Shown: positions 15,443 through 24,946 of the stretch, in pieces | How positions within the stretch are numbered: position 1 is the stretch's first letter | Layout of the letters: every line of letters begins with the position of its first letter | From: Lachnospiraceae bacterium | GTDB taxonomy: Bacteria > Bacillota > Clostridia > Lachnospirales > Lachnospiraceae | DNA: 43,976 nucleotides | NCBI GenBank assembly: GCA_017518185.1 | Contig: JAFWWB010000085.1 | Span: forward strand, 1-43,976 | Direction: 5' to 3' | Notes under the pieces: generated by a model | Databases searched by the model: none | The model's input: only the letters and a program-made list of their open reading frames with translations | What the model was told of the DNA's origin: nothing | Position numbers and translations under genes: made by a program

Positions 15443-18400
15443 ATGAAAGAGAATTCAGCTGTACTTGTCGGGATGGACGTTGGGTCCACCACTACCAAGA
15501 TCGCCGTCGTCAGGGACGGGGAGCTTAAGTATCACAGATACATCAGGCATTATGCCGATCAGAGGAAGAGTGTCATAAAGCTCCTCCGGGAGGCGCAGGA
15601 TGAACTGGACTGCGGGGATATCATACTCTGCATGACCGGCTCCGGGGCGCGTACCCTTGCAAATAAGACCGGGGTTCCCTTCACACAGGAGGTGGTGGCC
15701 AATTCCCTAGCGCTTAAGCGCATATACAGGCATATAGGCACAGCCATTGAGCTTGGCGGCCAGGATGCCAAGATAATCTTTTTCAAGGACGATGAGCTGG
15801 GTGAACCCCAGGTTTATGACATGAGGATGAACGGCAGCTGTGCAGGCGGCACAGGGGCCTTTATAGATGAGGTGGCAGGCGTGCTCAACGTTTCGGCGGA
15901 AGAGCTGAATGCCATGGCGGAGGCCGGCAGCAGCGTGTATGATATTTCCGGACGCTGCGGAGTCTTCGCAAAGACCGATATACAGGCCCTGCTGAACCAG
16001 GGTGTCAAAAAGGAAGATATAGCTCTTTCAAGCTATCATGCAATAGCAAAACAGACCATAGGCGGACTTTCCCAGGGTCTCGACATCAAGGCGCCCGTTG
16101 CATTTGAGGGAGGTCCTCTTTCATTTCACCCGAGGCTGGGCAGAGTGTTTTCCGAAAGGCTGGAGCTTGAGGAGAAGGATATAATCATCCCCGAGCATCC
16201 AGAGATAATGGTAGCTTACGGCGCGGCCCTTTCCATCGAGGATCTGCATACGAACGCAAGGGCCAGGAGCATTTCGGAGCTGCTCTACGCATTCGAGAAT
16301 GCGGCGGAGGAAGAGGCTGCGAGCAAGGGGGAGAAGTATTTTGAGAGCTCCGCTGAGCTGGAGGCATTCAGAAGCCGCCACGCCCATACTGAGGATCCCC
16401 ATTATGAGCCTAAGAAGGGAGAGAAGGTCAGCGCCTTCCTGGGGATAGACTCAGGTTCCACTACTACCAAGCTGGTGCTCATGAAGGAGGACGGTGAGCT
16501 CATCGATTCCTTCTATGCATCTAACAAGGGTAATCCCCTTGATGTGGCAAGGGAAGCGCTGCTGGCCCTCTATGATAAATATGAATCGGCGGGAGCGGAG
16601 CTCAACATACTGGCGGCTGCCTCCACCGGCTACGGAGAGATATTGTTTGAGAAGGCCTTCAGGACCGAGGCACATCTGGTGGAGACTGTGGCGCATGCCA
16701 TGGCAGCATCCAGATATGTAAAGGATCCCAGCTTCATCCTGGATATAGGCGGACAGGATATGAAGGCAATATGGCTGGAGAACGGCATCATCACCAATAT
16801 CGTGGTGAATGAGGCCTGTTCCTCGGGCTGCGGCTCCTTCCTGGAGAATTTCGCACATTCACTTCACATAGAGACAAAGGATATCGCGGATGCCGCCTTC
16901 GGCTCAGAGGCTCCGGCAAAGCTGGGGAGCCGCTGCACGGTGTTCATGAACAGCTCCATCATCACGGAGCAGAGGAACGGCAGCAGGCCCGACGACATAA
17001 TGGCGGGCTTATGCAGATCCATAATCGAGAATGTTTTCACCAAGGTCATAAGGGTTCCCAACATCGACTCCCTCGGTGAGAGGATAGTGGTGCAGGGCGG
17101 AACCTTCAAGAATGATGCTGTGCTCCGGGCTATGGAGCAGTACGTTGGCAGAGAGGTGATACGCTCACCCTATGCGGGCCTCATGGGAGCCATAGGAAGC
17201 GCCATGACCGCACAGGAGGCTTATAACGAGCCCGGCTTTAAGCCCAGCTTCTTAAACCGCAGGGAGCTTATGGAATTCAGCTACACCCAGGAGGCCAATT
17301 CTCCCTGCCCTTACTGCACGAACCACTGCAGGCGTACCATACTCCGCTTCTCAACAGGCGGCCAGTGGGTCAGCAACAACCGCTGTGAAAAGGGCGAGGT
17401 GCTGGGCGATCCCCTGGATAAGGAGATACAGAAGAAGATAAAGGAACTGAACGACAGGAAGGGAAAGCCGGCGAATATCTATGCCGAGCGCGCAAGGCTC
17501 CAGAACGCAGACTATCCTTACGAGAAGCTCCAGGATGACAGGGGGATCACTATAGGTATCCCCAGGGTGCTGAATTTCTGGGAGGAGCTGCCTTTCTGGA
17601 AGACCTTCTGGAAGTCCCTGGGATACGGCGTGGTGCTCTCCCCCGTCAGTACCAGGGCAATATATGAGAACGGTATCCATGCAGTGCCTTCGGATACGGA
17701 ATGCTTCCCGGCAAAGCTCGTGCACGGTCATATAAGGGAGCTGATAAAGCTTAAGGCGGACCGTATCTTCATGCCGGAGATAGTGGTCATGCCTTCGGAA
17801 AATAAAGAAGAGACCAGCTTCTCTCGCTGCGCATTGGTCAAGGGCTATCCCATAGTCATAAAGAATTCGGACAATCCGGAAAAGACGGGGGGCGTTCCCT
17901 TTGATTCACCCTATTTCTACTGGTATACGGATGAGGACAGGGAAAAGCAGCTCTGCGATTACATGGAAGAGCAGTACGGTACGGACAGGCAGATATGCCT
18001 GAAGGCCGTAAGGCAGGCGGCTGCAGCCCAGGATGCCTATGACAGTGAGCTGAAGAGGCTGGGAGCCGAGGTCATTAAGCAGGTCACGGAAGAGGATTCT
18101 TTCGCGGTGGTGCTGGCCGGACGTCCCTACCATAACGATCCCCTGGTGAACCACGAGCTGCCGGAACTTCTTACGGGCATGGGCGTGCCTGTGCTCACGG
18201 CGGATTCCCTTCCCGACATCAGGGAAGTGGAGCTTAGGAACTCCAGGATAGACATAGTCAACAATTTCCATGCCAGGATGCTGGGAAGCAGCATTATCGC
18301 GGCGAAGAACAGCCATCTGGAATACGTGCAGATAGTGAGCTTCGGCTGCGGCCATGACGCGGTGCTCTCGGACGAGATCGTCCGCATGATGAAGGAGATA

Positions 18401-19852
18401 AGCAATAAGGCGCCCCTGATACTCAAGGTGGATGAGAGCGATGCACAGGGACCCATCAGGATAAGGGTAAGGAGCTTTATAGAGACCGTAAGGAGAAAGA
18501 GGAAGCTGAACATCAGACAGGATGCGGGAGAGCTTAAGGATCCCTATCCCGTGAAGTTCACGAAGAAGGACCGCAGGGAGAAGATCGTGCTGGTGCCCAA
18601 TTCCTCCCATGCCTTCTGCAGGATAATGAGCTCGGCCTTCCGTTCCCAGAGCATAAAGACCGTGCCCCTTGAGATAGGCCGTGAGGAAGCCATAAGGCTT
18701 GGGAAGCGCTATACCCATAACGATATATGCTTTCCGGCACAGATAGTAATAGGCGAGATCCTCGGGGAGCTTATGAGCGGCAAGTACGATATCGACCAGG
18801 TCAGTGTGGCCATGGCCAAGTACCTGGGCTGCTGCAGGCTGCCCCATTATGCGACAATACTGAGAAAGGCCCTGGATGATGCAGGCTATGAAAAGGTGCC
18901 CATCATGACCAATGATGATGTGGACCTTCATAACATGCACCCGGGCTTTAAGATAAACGCCATATCCATGCTGCGCATCGTGACCTGTCTGCCAATGATC
19001 GACACACTGGAGGAGATACTCCGGAAGATCAGGCCTTACGAGAAGGTGAAGGGCAGCGCGGATGAGGCCTTTGAGAGGGCCATGGACTGCCTTACCGCAG
19101 GGCTTGAGCGCTTTGGCGTTCCCGGGGCAATAAGCGGCTTTAAGAAGGGACTTAAGGTGCTCTCGGAGGTGGAATACGACCGCTCCAGGCCGAAGCCCAC
19201 GGTGCTGATAGTGGGAGAGTACCTGCTGAACTTCCATCCGGGAGCCAACAGGGAGATAGAAAGATACCTGGAGGACAACGGCTTTGAGATAATCGAAGCG
19301 AAGATGACGGACGTGATCCAGAAGTCCTATTTCTGCCAGGGCAAACAGATCAAGGAGTTCAAATGCCACAGGGATAAGGCGACACGCTTCTGGTCCAAGG
19401 TGGCAAACGACTTCTTCGGCTTTGCGCACAGGGTCACTGACCGTGCCGCAAGGAAGGAGCCGCTGCATGATCCTGCAGTGCTCATGGACCAGCTTTCGGT
19501 GGATTCCGATCCCATAATACACCATACCTTTGATACCGGCGAGGGAATACTGATCCCCGCGGAGATAATCCATCATGCAAAGCATGGCTGCAGGAATTTC
19601 GTGATACTCCAGCCCTTCGGCTGCCTGCCCAACCATGTCATAGGCAGGGGCGTGTGTAAAAAGCTGAAGGAGATGTTCCCGGATATCGAGCTGCTGCCTC
19701 TGGATTACGATCCGGATGTAAGCTTTGCCAACATAGAGAACAGGCTGCAGATGCTGATCATGAACAATACTGCGGAGAACCGTTCTGCCACGGGAGACGT
19801 CAGCAGGGCGGACGGTAAGGCCGTCAGGGAATATGCGGAGGTGGAAGGATGA
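15443..19852 (+). CDS. Giant 2-hydroxyacyl-CoA dehydratase activase-type protein (BcrAD/BadFG-DUF2229-HgdB-like)
   Basis: 1469 residues. There are two tandem ASKHA ATPase domains: GMDVGSTTTK near residue 10 with GSCAGGTGAF near 130, and GIDSGSTTTK near 334 with ACSSGCGSF near 458. The cysteines fit the [4Fe-4S] cluster of the homodimeric activators. A Cys-rich motif SPCPYCTNHCRR near 620 begins the DUF2229 region (RGITIGIPRVLNFWEELPF), followed by HgdB-like segments (VVLAGRPYHNDPLVNHEL, then CRLPHYATIL). Known activators use ATP to drive an electron into the dehydratase; the role of these fused long forms is not settled. The start at 15443 has AGGAG/AAGG upstream; the reading frame is open to 15413. 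The gene overlaps the patatin gene by 4 bases. No separate dehydratase subunits are in view. Confidence 0.9.
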   Translation: MKENSAVLVGMDVGSTTTKIAVVRDGELKYHRYIRHYADQRKSVIKLLREAQDELDCGDIILCMTGSGARTLANKTGVPFTQEVVANSLALKRIYRHIGTAIELGGQDAKIIFFKDDELGEPQVYDMRMNGSCAGGTGAFIDEVAGVLNVSAEELNAMAEAGSSVYDISGRCGVFAKTDIQALLNQGVKKEDIALSSYHAIAKQTIGGLSQGLDIKAPVAFEGGPLSFHPRLGRVFSERLELEEKDIIIPEHPEIMVAYGAALSIEDLHTNARARSISELLYAFENAAEEEAASKGEKYFESSAELEAFRSRHAHTEDPHYEPKKGEKVSAFLGIDSGSTTTKLVLMKEDGELIDSFYASNKGNPLDVAREALLALYDKYESAGAELNILAAASTGYGEILFEKAFRTEAHLVETVAHAMAASRYVKDPSFILDIGGQDMKAIWLENGIITNIVVNEACSSGCGSFLENFAHSLHIETKDIADAAFGSEAPAKLGSRCTVFMNSSIITEQRNGSRPDDIMAGLCRSIIENVFTKVIRVPNIDSLGERIVVQGGTFKNDAVLRAMEQYVGREVIRSPYAGLMGAIGSAMTAQEAYNEPGFKPSFLNRRELMEFSYTQEANSPCPYCTNHCRRTILRFSTGGQWVSNNRCEKGEVLGDPLDKEIQKKIKELNDRKGKPANIYAERARLQNADYPYEKLQDDRGITIGIPRVLNFWEELPFWKTFWKSLGYGVVLSPVSTRAIYENGIHAVPSDTECFPAKLVHGHIRELIKLKADRIFMPEIVVMPSENKEETSFSRCALVKGYPIVIKNSDNPEKTGGVPFDSPYFYWYTDEDREKQLCDYMEEQYGTDRQICLKAVRQAAAAQDAYDSELKRLGAEVIKQVTEEDSFAVVLAGRPYHNDPLVNHELPELLTGMGVPVLTADSLPDIREVELRNSRIDIVNNFHARMLGSSIIAAKNSHLEYVQIVSFGCGHDAVLSDEIVRMMKEISNKAPLILKVDESDAQGPIRIRVRSFIETVRRKRKLNIRQDAGELKDPYPVKFTKKDRREKIVLVPNSSHAFCRIMSSAFRSQSIKTVPLEIGREEAIRLGKRYTHNDICFPAQIVIGEILGELMSGKYDIDQVSVAMAKYLGCCRLPHYATILRKALDDAGYEKVPIMTNDDVDLHNMHPGFKINAISMLRIVTCLPMIDTLEEILRKIRPYEKVKGSADEAFERAMDCLTAGLERFGVPGAISGFKKGLKVLSEVEYDRSRPKPTVLIVGEYLLNFHPGANREIERYLEDNGFEIIEAKMTDVIQKSYFCQGKQIKEFKCHRDKATRFWSKVANDFFGFAHRVTDRAARKEPLHDPAVLMDQLSVDSDPIIHHTFDTGEGILIPAEIIHHAKHGCRNFVILQPFGCLPNHVIGRGVCKKLKEMFPDIELLPLDYDPDVSFANIENRLQMLIMNNTAENRSATGDVSRADGKAVREYAEVEG

Positions 19853-20712
19853 GCGAACTTCTGAAAGCGGGACTTGTACTGGAAGGCGGCGGCATGCGGG
19901 GCATGTATACTGCCGGCGTGCTGGACTGCTTTATGGACAACGATATCTATTTTGAGGATAATTACGGCGTATCCGCCGGAGCCTGCCAGCTGGCCAGCTA
20001 TATCTCAAAGCAGCCGGGCCGCGCCCAGAGGATCACCATGAACTATATCGATGATGAGAGATACTTCGGCATGAAGAGCCTGCTGAAGACAGGGGATCTT
20101 TTCGGCGTGGAGATGTGTTACGACACCATACCCAACGAGCTGGATCTCTATGATTATGATACGGCGGATGCTTTCCCCGGAAAAGCCTGGGCGGTGGCAA
20201 CGGATATGGAGACCGGTAAGGCGGCTTACCTGCCCATGAAGGATATGCGGAAGGATATACAGGCAGTGAGGGCTTCGGCTTCGCTGCCCCTGGTATCCAG
20301 GAATGTGGAGATAGACGGAAGACTCTATCTGGACGGAGGCATGGCGGATTCCATACCCATCAGGCAGTCTGTAAAGAACGGGAATAAGAAGAATGTCATA
20401 GTGCTGACCAGGCCCGGGGATTACAGGAAAAAGCCCCAGACAAAGGCGAATAAGTCACTCATGCTTGCGAAGTATTATAAATATCCGAATCTGAGAAAGA
20501 CTATGAGCCGCAGGAGCGTGGTCTACAACAGGACTCTGGAGCTTATCGAGAAGGCGGAGGCAGCGGGAAAGGTCTTCGTGCTGAGACCTGAGAGACTCAT
20601 CAGCATAGACCGGATAGAGACGGACAGAAGGAAGCTTAAGATACTCTACCTTCAGGGCTACCATGACGCTGCCATGAACCTGAAGGTCATGCTCGATTAT
20701 ATTAAAGGTTGA
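19849..20712 (+). CDS. Patatin-like phospholipase (YjjU/RssA-like)
   Basis: 287 residues. The patatin hydrolase motifs are present: the oxyanion loop GGGMRGMYTAG near 14-24, the nucleophile elbow GVSAG with Ser42, and the catalytic Asp in LDGGMAD (Asp163). Patatin proteins release fatty acids from membrane lipids or lysophospholipids. There is no signal peptide, so it is cytoplasmic or peripherally membrane-bound. The ATG overlaps the stop of the activase (ATGA), so the two are translated together, although no biochemical link is known to me. The last 80 residues are basic and helical. Confidence 0.9.
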   Translation: MSELLKAGLVLEGGGMRGMYTAGVLDCFMDNDIYFEDNYGVSAGACQLASYISKQPGRAQRITMNYIDDERYFGMKSLLKTGDLFGVEMCYDTIPNELDLYDYDTADAFPGKAWAVATDMETGKAAYLPMKDMRKDIQAVRASASLPLVSRNVEIDGRLYLDGGMADSIPIRQSVKNGNKKNVIVLTRPGDYRKKPQTKANKSLMLAKYYKYPNLRKTMSRRSVVYNRTLELIEKAEAAGKVFVLRPERLISIDRIETDRRKLKILYLQGYHDAAMNLKVMLDYIKG

Positions 20713-20737
20713 ATTTCTGCCCCTGGTAGCTTATAAT
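20709..20737 (+). promoter_or_regulatory. Candidate sigma-A promoter for cheV
   Basis: TTGAAT (20709-20714), a 17-base spacer and a consensus TATAAT (20732-20737). The -35 overlaps the stop codon of the patatin gene. No sigma-28-type sequence is apparent. Confidence 0.65.
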
Positions 20738-20804
20738 ATATGTTGTGCGGATTATCTGCGGGAGTATTTCCTGCAGGGAGAATGTGATTTAAGGAGAGAC
20801 TGCT

Positions 20805-21710
20805 TTGGATACTAATATTCTTCTCGAAAACGGTACGAACGAGTTAGAGGTCCTTGAATTCAAGGTAGGAAGCAGGCACTACGGCATCAATGTGGCCAAG
20901 GTCAGGGAGATCATCACCTATCAGGAGGTGACACCGGTTCCCCATGCCCATCCGAGCATAGAGGGTATCTTCATGCCCAGAGGCACCATGATAACCGCCA
21001 TAGACCTGAAGAACTGCCTTCAGATGGGAGAATCTGAGGCCGGCGGTCTTTTTATCATCACCAATTTCAATTCGATGAACCTGGCTTTTCATGTAGACAG
21101 CGTACAGGGCATACACAGGGTATCCTGGGCGGACATCATGAAGCCCTCGGCTACGGCCGCCAGTATGGAGGACGGTGTATCCACGGGTATAATCAAAAAG
21201 GATGACAAGATCATAATCATCCTGGACTTTGAGAAGATAATCACCGATATCAATCCCGAGATCGGCCTAAAGGTGACGGAGGTTGAGCGTCTGGCAGGCA
21301 GGAGCCGCATCGATGTTCCCATTCTTATAGCGGAAGATTCCGCCCTTCTCAACAGGCTCATAGTCCAGTCCCTGGAGACTGCAGGCTATACGCATCTTAC
21401 CCACACTGAGAACGGGCAGCAGGCCTGGGATCTCATACAGCAGTGGAACAATGAGGGTACTCTGGATAAGAACGTGCAGTGCGTCATTACCGATATAGAG
21501 ATGCCCCAGATGGACGGACACAGGCTCACAAAGCTCATAAAGAGCGATGAGCGGCTGAAGAAGCTGACGGTGGTCATATTCTCGTCCATGATAAATGATG
21601 ACCTCAGGAGAAAAGGTGAGCAGCTGGGCGCCGATGCACAGCTTACCAAGCCTGAGATAGGAAGCCTGGTGGCCGCTGTCGACAAGCTGCTGGGGGTTGA
21701 AGCGGAATAA
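20805..21710 (+). CDS. cheV: Chemotaxis coupling protein CheV (CheW-REC)
   Basis: 301 residues. A CheW-like domain (about 15-150; LEFKVGSRHYGINVAKVREI and the VPHAHPSIEGIFMPRG strand) is followed by a receiver domain (about 172-300) with ILIAEDS, the phospho-acceptor Asp230 in TDIEMPQMDG, and a Thr/Ser-Lys switch (FSSM, LTKPE). CheV couples methyl-accepting chemoreceptors to CheA and adapts the signal through its phosphorylation. The start is TTG (20805) with AAGGAG at 20791-20796. It stands alone under its own promoter and is closed by a terminator, away from any flagellar cluster in this window. Confidence 0.95.
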   Translation: MDTNILLENGTNELEVLEFKVGSRHYGINVAKVREIITYQEVTPVPHAHPSIEGIFMPRGTMITAIDLKNCLQMGESEAGGLFIITNFNSMNLAFHVDSVQGIHRVSWADIMKPSATAASMEDGVSTGIIKKDDKIIIILDFEKIITDINPEIGLKVTEVERLAGRSRIDVPILIAEDSALLNRLIVQSLETAGYTHLTHTENGQQAWDLIQQWNNEGTLDKNVQCVITDIEMPQMDGHRLTKLIKSDERLKKLTVVIFSSMINDDLRRKGEQLGADAQLTKPEIGSLVAAVDKLLGVEAE

Positions 21711-21731
21711 TATTTTCTGATGGCGTTGAAT

Positions 21732-21767
21732 GGGCTTTTACTGCCGGCGGGCGGTAGAAGCCCTTTT
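21732..21767 (+). terminator. Intrinsic terminator after cheV
   Basis: A long stem with a few G-U pairs (GGGCTTTTACTGCC, 21732-21745, with GGCGGTAGAAGCCC, 21750-21763) is followed by TTTT. It lies just before the cvfB ribosome binding site, so read-through could also be regulated here. Confidence 0.8.
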
Positions 21768-21781
21768 CATTAAGGAGGGAT

Positions 21782-22444
21782 ATGGATAACAATGAAGAAC
21801 TGCTGATAAGTGAAGAGAGACCGGCGGTGCTGAAGGTGCTCAGCGTGACAAAGGTGGGAGCTTTTCTGGCGCAGGGCGGCAGCAAGGACCTGTTCCTTCC
21901 CTTCGGAAGACAGACAAAGAGGGTAAAGGAAGGGGACGAGGTGCTGGTGCGTCTTATCACTGACAAGAGCGGAAGACCCTGCGCCGACATGAACGTGTAC
22001 GAGAATCTTTCCTGCGACTCACCCTACAAAGCAGGAGACGATGTGGAGGGCATAGTCTACGAGAGGAGCGATCGTTTCGGACTCTTTGTGGCGGTGGACG
22101 GCCTTTATTCCGCGCTGATACCGGCGCAGGAACCGGCAGAGGGTATAGACATCTGCGACCGCATCAGGGCGAGGGTGACAAAGGTCAGGGATGACGGCAG
22201 GCTTAACTTAAGCGTGAGGGAAAAAGCCCATCTCCAGATGTATCCCGATATGGAGAAGATACTGGAACTGCTGGATGATTACGGCGGGGTGCTGCCCTTT
22301 ACCGAGAAGGCGGATCCCGAAGTGATACGCAGGGAATGCGGCATGAGCAAGAACGAGTTCAAACGCGCCGCGGGACATCTGTACAGGGAAAGAAAGATAA
22401 TCATAGAAGACGGGAAGATCAGGAAGGTGCAGGATGAACAGTAA
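21782..22444 (+). CDS. cvfB: CvfB-family S1 RNA-binding protein
   Basis: 220 residues with AAGGAGG just upstream. An S1/OB-like domain (about 14-70; VLKVLSVTKVGAFLAQGGSK, then DLFLP) precedes a second S1 domain (about 80-150; GDDVEGIVYERSDRFGLFVA). A winged-helix-like C-terminus (about 160-215; LPFTEKADPEVIRRECGMSK) follows. This is the CvfB arrangement, but at 220 residues it is shorter than the roughly 280 usual for the family, seemingly lacking one S1 unit. Members bind RNA and affect virulence gene expression in Staphylococcus. It overlaps the next gene by 11 bases. Confidence 0.85.
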   Translation: MDNNEELLISEERPAVLKVLSVTKVGAFLAQGGSKDLFLPFGRQTKRVKEGDEVLVRLITDKSGRPCADMNVYENLSCDSPYKAGDDVEGIVYERSDRFGLFVAVDGLYSALIPAQEPAEGIDICDRIRARVTKVRDDGRLNLSVREKAHLQMYPDMEKILELLDDYGGVLPFTEKADPEVIRRECGMSKNEFKRAAGHLYRERKIIIEDGKIRKVQDEQ

Positions 22445-23360
22445 AAAATCCGGGGTTCTTTTTATGCTCATAGGTCTCATCTATGTGGCGGTGGAGGCTG
22501 TGCTGATACTTACGCCTTACGGAGATAAGATCGATACAATGGGGAGCATGGTCCTGAGCGAGCTGATGATCATAGTGCCCTGTCTGCTGGTCTTTGCCTT
22601 TGCGCATGAGGGGCCGGTGGAAGTATTTGCGCTCAAAGGGATAAAGCCGGGGACCATTCCTTTCATCATCATAGCGACGGTGCTGCTTTTCCCGCTCACA
22701 TCATGTCTGAACATGTCCACGCTGTTCTTTACGGAAAACAGGGCAGGTGAGATCTTTGTCCAGCTTTCGGATGTGCCTTCGTGGATGTTCGTGGCCTTTG
22801 CGGCCGTAGCGGGCCCCATATTTGAGGAGCTTGCCTTCAGGGGCATCATATACAGGGGGCTTCGGAAGGACGGTTCCGCGCTTCAGGCTGTCCTTATATC
22901 GGCGCTGCTCTTCGGCCTTTTCCACATGAACCTGAACCAGATGGTCTACGCGACAGCGCTGGGTATCCTCTTTGCGCTTCTCCGGGAGACCACGGGCTCG
23001 GTTCTGGCTTCCATTATAGCCCATATAACGGTGAACAGCGAAGGCGTGCTCTCGCTTGTCTTAAGCGGTATGGAAGCGGAAGAAGTGGAGGAAGCTGAGC
23101 AGCTGCTGACAACTGATCTGCTTTCCCAGGCTCTGGCCCTCATGCTGGTCATCGCGCTCTTCGGAACGGCGCTGGCTCTGGGAATGGTGATCTATATCGC
23201 AAAGAGGGAAGGAAAGCTTGACAGGCTGGAGGGGGTGCTTACCAATGCGAAGAGCGAGCATGGCCGCGTCGTGAACGTTCCGATGATCATCGGTTCGGCC
23301 ATAAGCGTTGCTTGCATAGTGCTTTTGCTGGTGCTTCAGTTTCTGAAGGATAAGGCATAG
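22434..23360 (+). CDS. CPBP (ABI/Rce1-like) intramembrane metalloprotease
   Basis: 308-residue polytopic membrane protein. The CPBP motifs are intact: FEELAFRG (E131, E132, R136), FGLFH (H164) and HITVN (H197, N201), which together form the membrane-embedded active site of this family. Additional helices flank the core at the N-terminus (about 8-30, 40-60, 75-95) and C-terminus (about 230-255, 280-300). Substrates are unknown; relatives act in prenyl-protein processing, bacteriocin immunity or signalling. It starts inside cvfB, so the two are translationally coupled, and ends before a bidirectional terminator. Confidence 0.88.
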   Translation: MNSKKSGVLFMLIGLIYVAVEAVLILTPYGDKIDTMGSMVLSELMIIVPCLLVFAFAHEGPVEVFALKGIKPGTIPFIIIATVLLFPLTSCLNMSTLFFTENRAGEIFVQLSDVPSWMFVAFAAVAGPIFEELAFRGIIYRGLRKDGSALQAVLISALLFGLFHMNLNQMVYATALGILFALLRETTGSVLASIIAHITVNSEGVLSLVLSGMEAEEVEEAEQLLTTDLLSQALALMLVIALFGTALALGMVIYIAKREGKLDRLEGVLTNAKSEHGRVVNVPMIIGSAISVACIVLLLVLQFLKDKA

Positions 23361-23378
23361 GCTACAGAGCGGAGGATA

Positions 23379-23412
23379 CAAAAAAGCCTGCCCTTACGGA
23401 CAGGCTCTTTTT
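23379..23412. terminator. Bidirectional intrinsic terminator between convergent genes
   Basis: A stem AGCCTG/CAGGCT (23385-23390/23401-23406), extended by CC/GG with one mismatch, is flanked by an A-run on the left and a T-run on the right. It can therefore stop transcripts from the CPBP gene on the + strand and from the motility gene on the - strand. Confidence 0.85.
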
Positions 23413-23430
23413 AAGGATGATACCTTCTTT

Positions 23431-23643
23431 TTATACGCGCATGTCGAAATTGCCGCCCACGGACTCGTTCACGGAACGCTCCATTGCAGCAGCATCCATC
23501 ATCTTAAGAACGCCGTTGCCTTCCATAGTCTGCTGGTCCAGTGCCTTACCAAGCATCTTCGTACTCACCTGATCCATGGTGCTGCCCTGGGCATACTTGA
23601 CAGCGGTAGCCGCCATACTCGTATTTATCCCGCCGATACTCAT
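23431..23643 (-). CDS. YjfB-type putative motility protein
   Basis: 70 residues on the minus strand, the only clear minus-strand gene. The pattern matches the YjfB_motility family: a helical Met/Gln-rich core and a C-terminus ending GGNFDMRV, like the family's GxNxDIxV end. The ATG at 23643 has AAGGAGG (complement of 23654-23660) 10 bases upstream. Members are linked to motility genes in Bacillus and clostridia but have no assigned biochemistry. The nearby cheV gives modest support. It has its own strong promoter and shares a terminator with the convergent CPBP gene. Confidence 0.75.
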   Translation of the reverse strand: MSIGGINTSMAATAVKYAQGSTMDQVSTKMLGKALDQQTMEGNGVLKMMDAAAMERSVNESVGGNFDMRV

Positions 23644-23678
23644 ACTGCCTCATCCTCCTTTCGGCTTCAGGTGAGTAT

Positions 23679-23707
23679 ATTATGCTATTTTCATCATGAT
23701 TTGTCAA
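23679..23707 (-). promoter_or_regulatory. Strong sigma-A-like promoter for the YjfB-type gene
   Basis: Read on the minus strand: consensus TTGACA (complement of 23702-23707), a 17-base spacer and CATAAT (complement of 23679-23684). It lies 36 bases upstream of the start codon. Confidence 0.75.
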
Positions 23708-23840
23708 CCGGCTCCGGATAAACTGCTTGTCAAAAGTTTATAAAAAAAGTAATAAAAACTATGGATTTTTTTGTGTAAATATATTAAAATCAGAAAAGAT
23801 TTTTTGGGGTTCAGGGGTTACATAATACGGAGGTTAGGAA

Positions 23841-24932
23841 ATGATTTCCAATCAGATACTACAGAACACTTTAGACGGACTCGGATCCATCACACATGCC
23901 GAGTTCTGCGTGACCGATACCGACGGCAGGACGGTGGTCAGCACCATGCGGGATAAGAAGAACTTTGAAGACGTTGTGGCGGATTTCGTCCGTTCACCGG
24001 CTGACAGCCAGGAGCTTGCCGGCTGCCAGTTCTTCAAGGTCTTTGACGAGCAGTCTCTGGAATATGTGCTGGCGGTGACGGGAAGCAGCGAGAACAATTA
24101 CCTTGTGGGAAAGATGGCAGCCTTTCAGCTGACCGGCCTTCTTCAGGCCTACAAGGAGCGTTTCGACAAGGACAATTTCATAAAGAACCTGCTTCTGGAT
24201 AACCTGCTTCTGGTAGACATCTACAGCAGGGCTAAGAAGCTGCACCTTAAGACAGACCTTAAGCGGGTCGTGCTCATTGTGGAGGCCGGAGACAGGAAGG
24301 ATCCCGGGACTATTGAGATGGTACGGGAGTGTCTGGGACTTTCCGGCAGCAGGGAGATAGTCACCGCTGTGGATGAGAGCAGCGTGGTCATCGTAAAGGA
24401 ACTGTCGGATGACGGGGGCGCTAAGGAGATCGACAAGTGTGCCGCTGCCATAGTTGCGCATCTTACGAAGGAAGGCGTCAAGGGCTGCAAGGTGGCCTAC
24501 GGTACCGTTGTGGGTGAGATAAAGGAAGTGAGCCGTTCCTACAAGGAGGCCAAGATGGCTCTGGATGTGGGGAAGATCTTCTTCTCGGAGAAGGACATAA
24601 TCCCTTACAACGAGCTGGGTATAGGAAGGCTTATCTACCAGCTTCCCCTCCCCCTCTGCAGGATGTTCATACAGGAGATATTCGACGGGAGGAATCCCGA
24701 GGAATTCGACGAGGAGACTCTTACTACCATACAGAAATTCTTTGAGAACAGTCTTAACGTGTCGGAAACATCGAGACAGCTCTTCATACACAGGAATACC
24801 CTGGTATACCGTCTGGATAAGCTCCAGAAGAGCACTAACCTGGATCTCAGGGTATTTGAGGACGCCATAACCTTCAAGATCGCCCTGATGGTAGTGGAAT
24901 ACATGAAGTATATGGAAGAACAGCATTATTGA
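23841..24932 (+). CDS. CdaR/PucR-type transcriptional regulator
   Basis: 363 residues. The N-terminal 135 residues resemble the sugar-diacid-recognition region of CdaR proteins (MISNQILQNTLDGLGSITHA, then EFCVTDTDGRTVVST). A middle GGDEF-related region (about 140-280) has the segment EVSRSYKEAKMALDVG. The C-terminal HTH_30-type helix-turn-helix (about 300-345) reads FFENSLNVSETSRQLFIHRN then TLVYRLDKL. In enterobacteria CdaR activates glucarate/glycerate genes; here the linked genes are ftsEX and peptidases, so the ligand cannot be inferred. GGAGG precedes the start. The stop overlaps the open frame of ftsE, so it may be the first gene of that operon. Confidence 0.85.
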   Translation: MISNQILQNTLDGLGSITHAEFCVTDTDGRTVVSTMRDKKNFEDVVADFVRSPADSQELAGCQFFKVFDEQSLEYVLAVTGSSENNYLVGKMAAFQLTGLLQAYKERFDKDNFIKNLLLDNLLLVDIYSRAKKLHLKTDLKRVVLIVEAGDRKDPGTIEMVRECLGLSGSREIVTAVDESSVVIVKELSDDGGAKEIDKCAAAIVAHLTKEGVKGCKVAYGTVVGEIKEVSRSYKEAKMALDVGKIFFSEKDIIPYNELGIGRLIYQLPLPLCRMFIQEIFDGRNPEEFDEETLTTIQKFFENSLNVSETSRQLFIHRNTLVYRLDKLQKSTNLDLRVFEDAITFKIALMVVEYMKYMEEQHY

Positions 24933-24946
24933 AAGGAAGACCGGTT

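Noticed and set aside
17906-19636. 576-codon open frame on the minus strand
   Set aside because: It lies entirely opposite the activase gene, whose protein motifs are unmistakable. The antisense frame is open because of the sense codon bias and has His/Leu-rich, unprotein-like composition.
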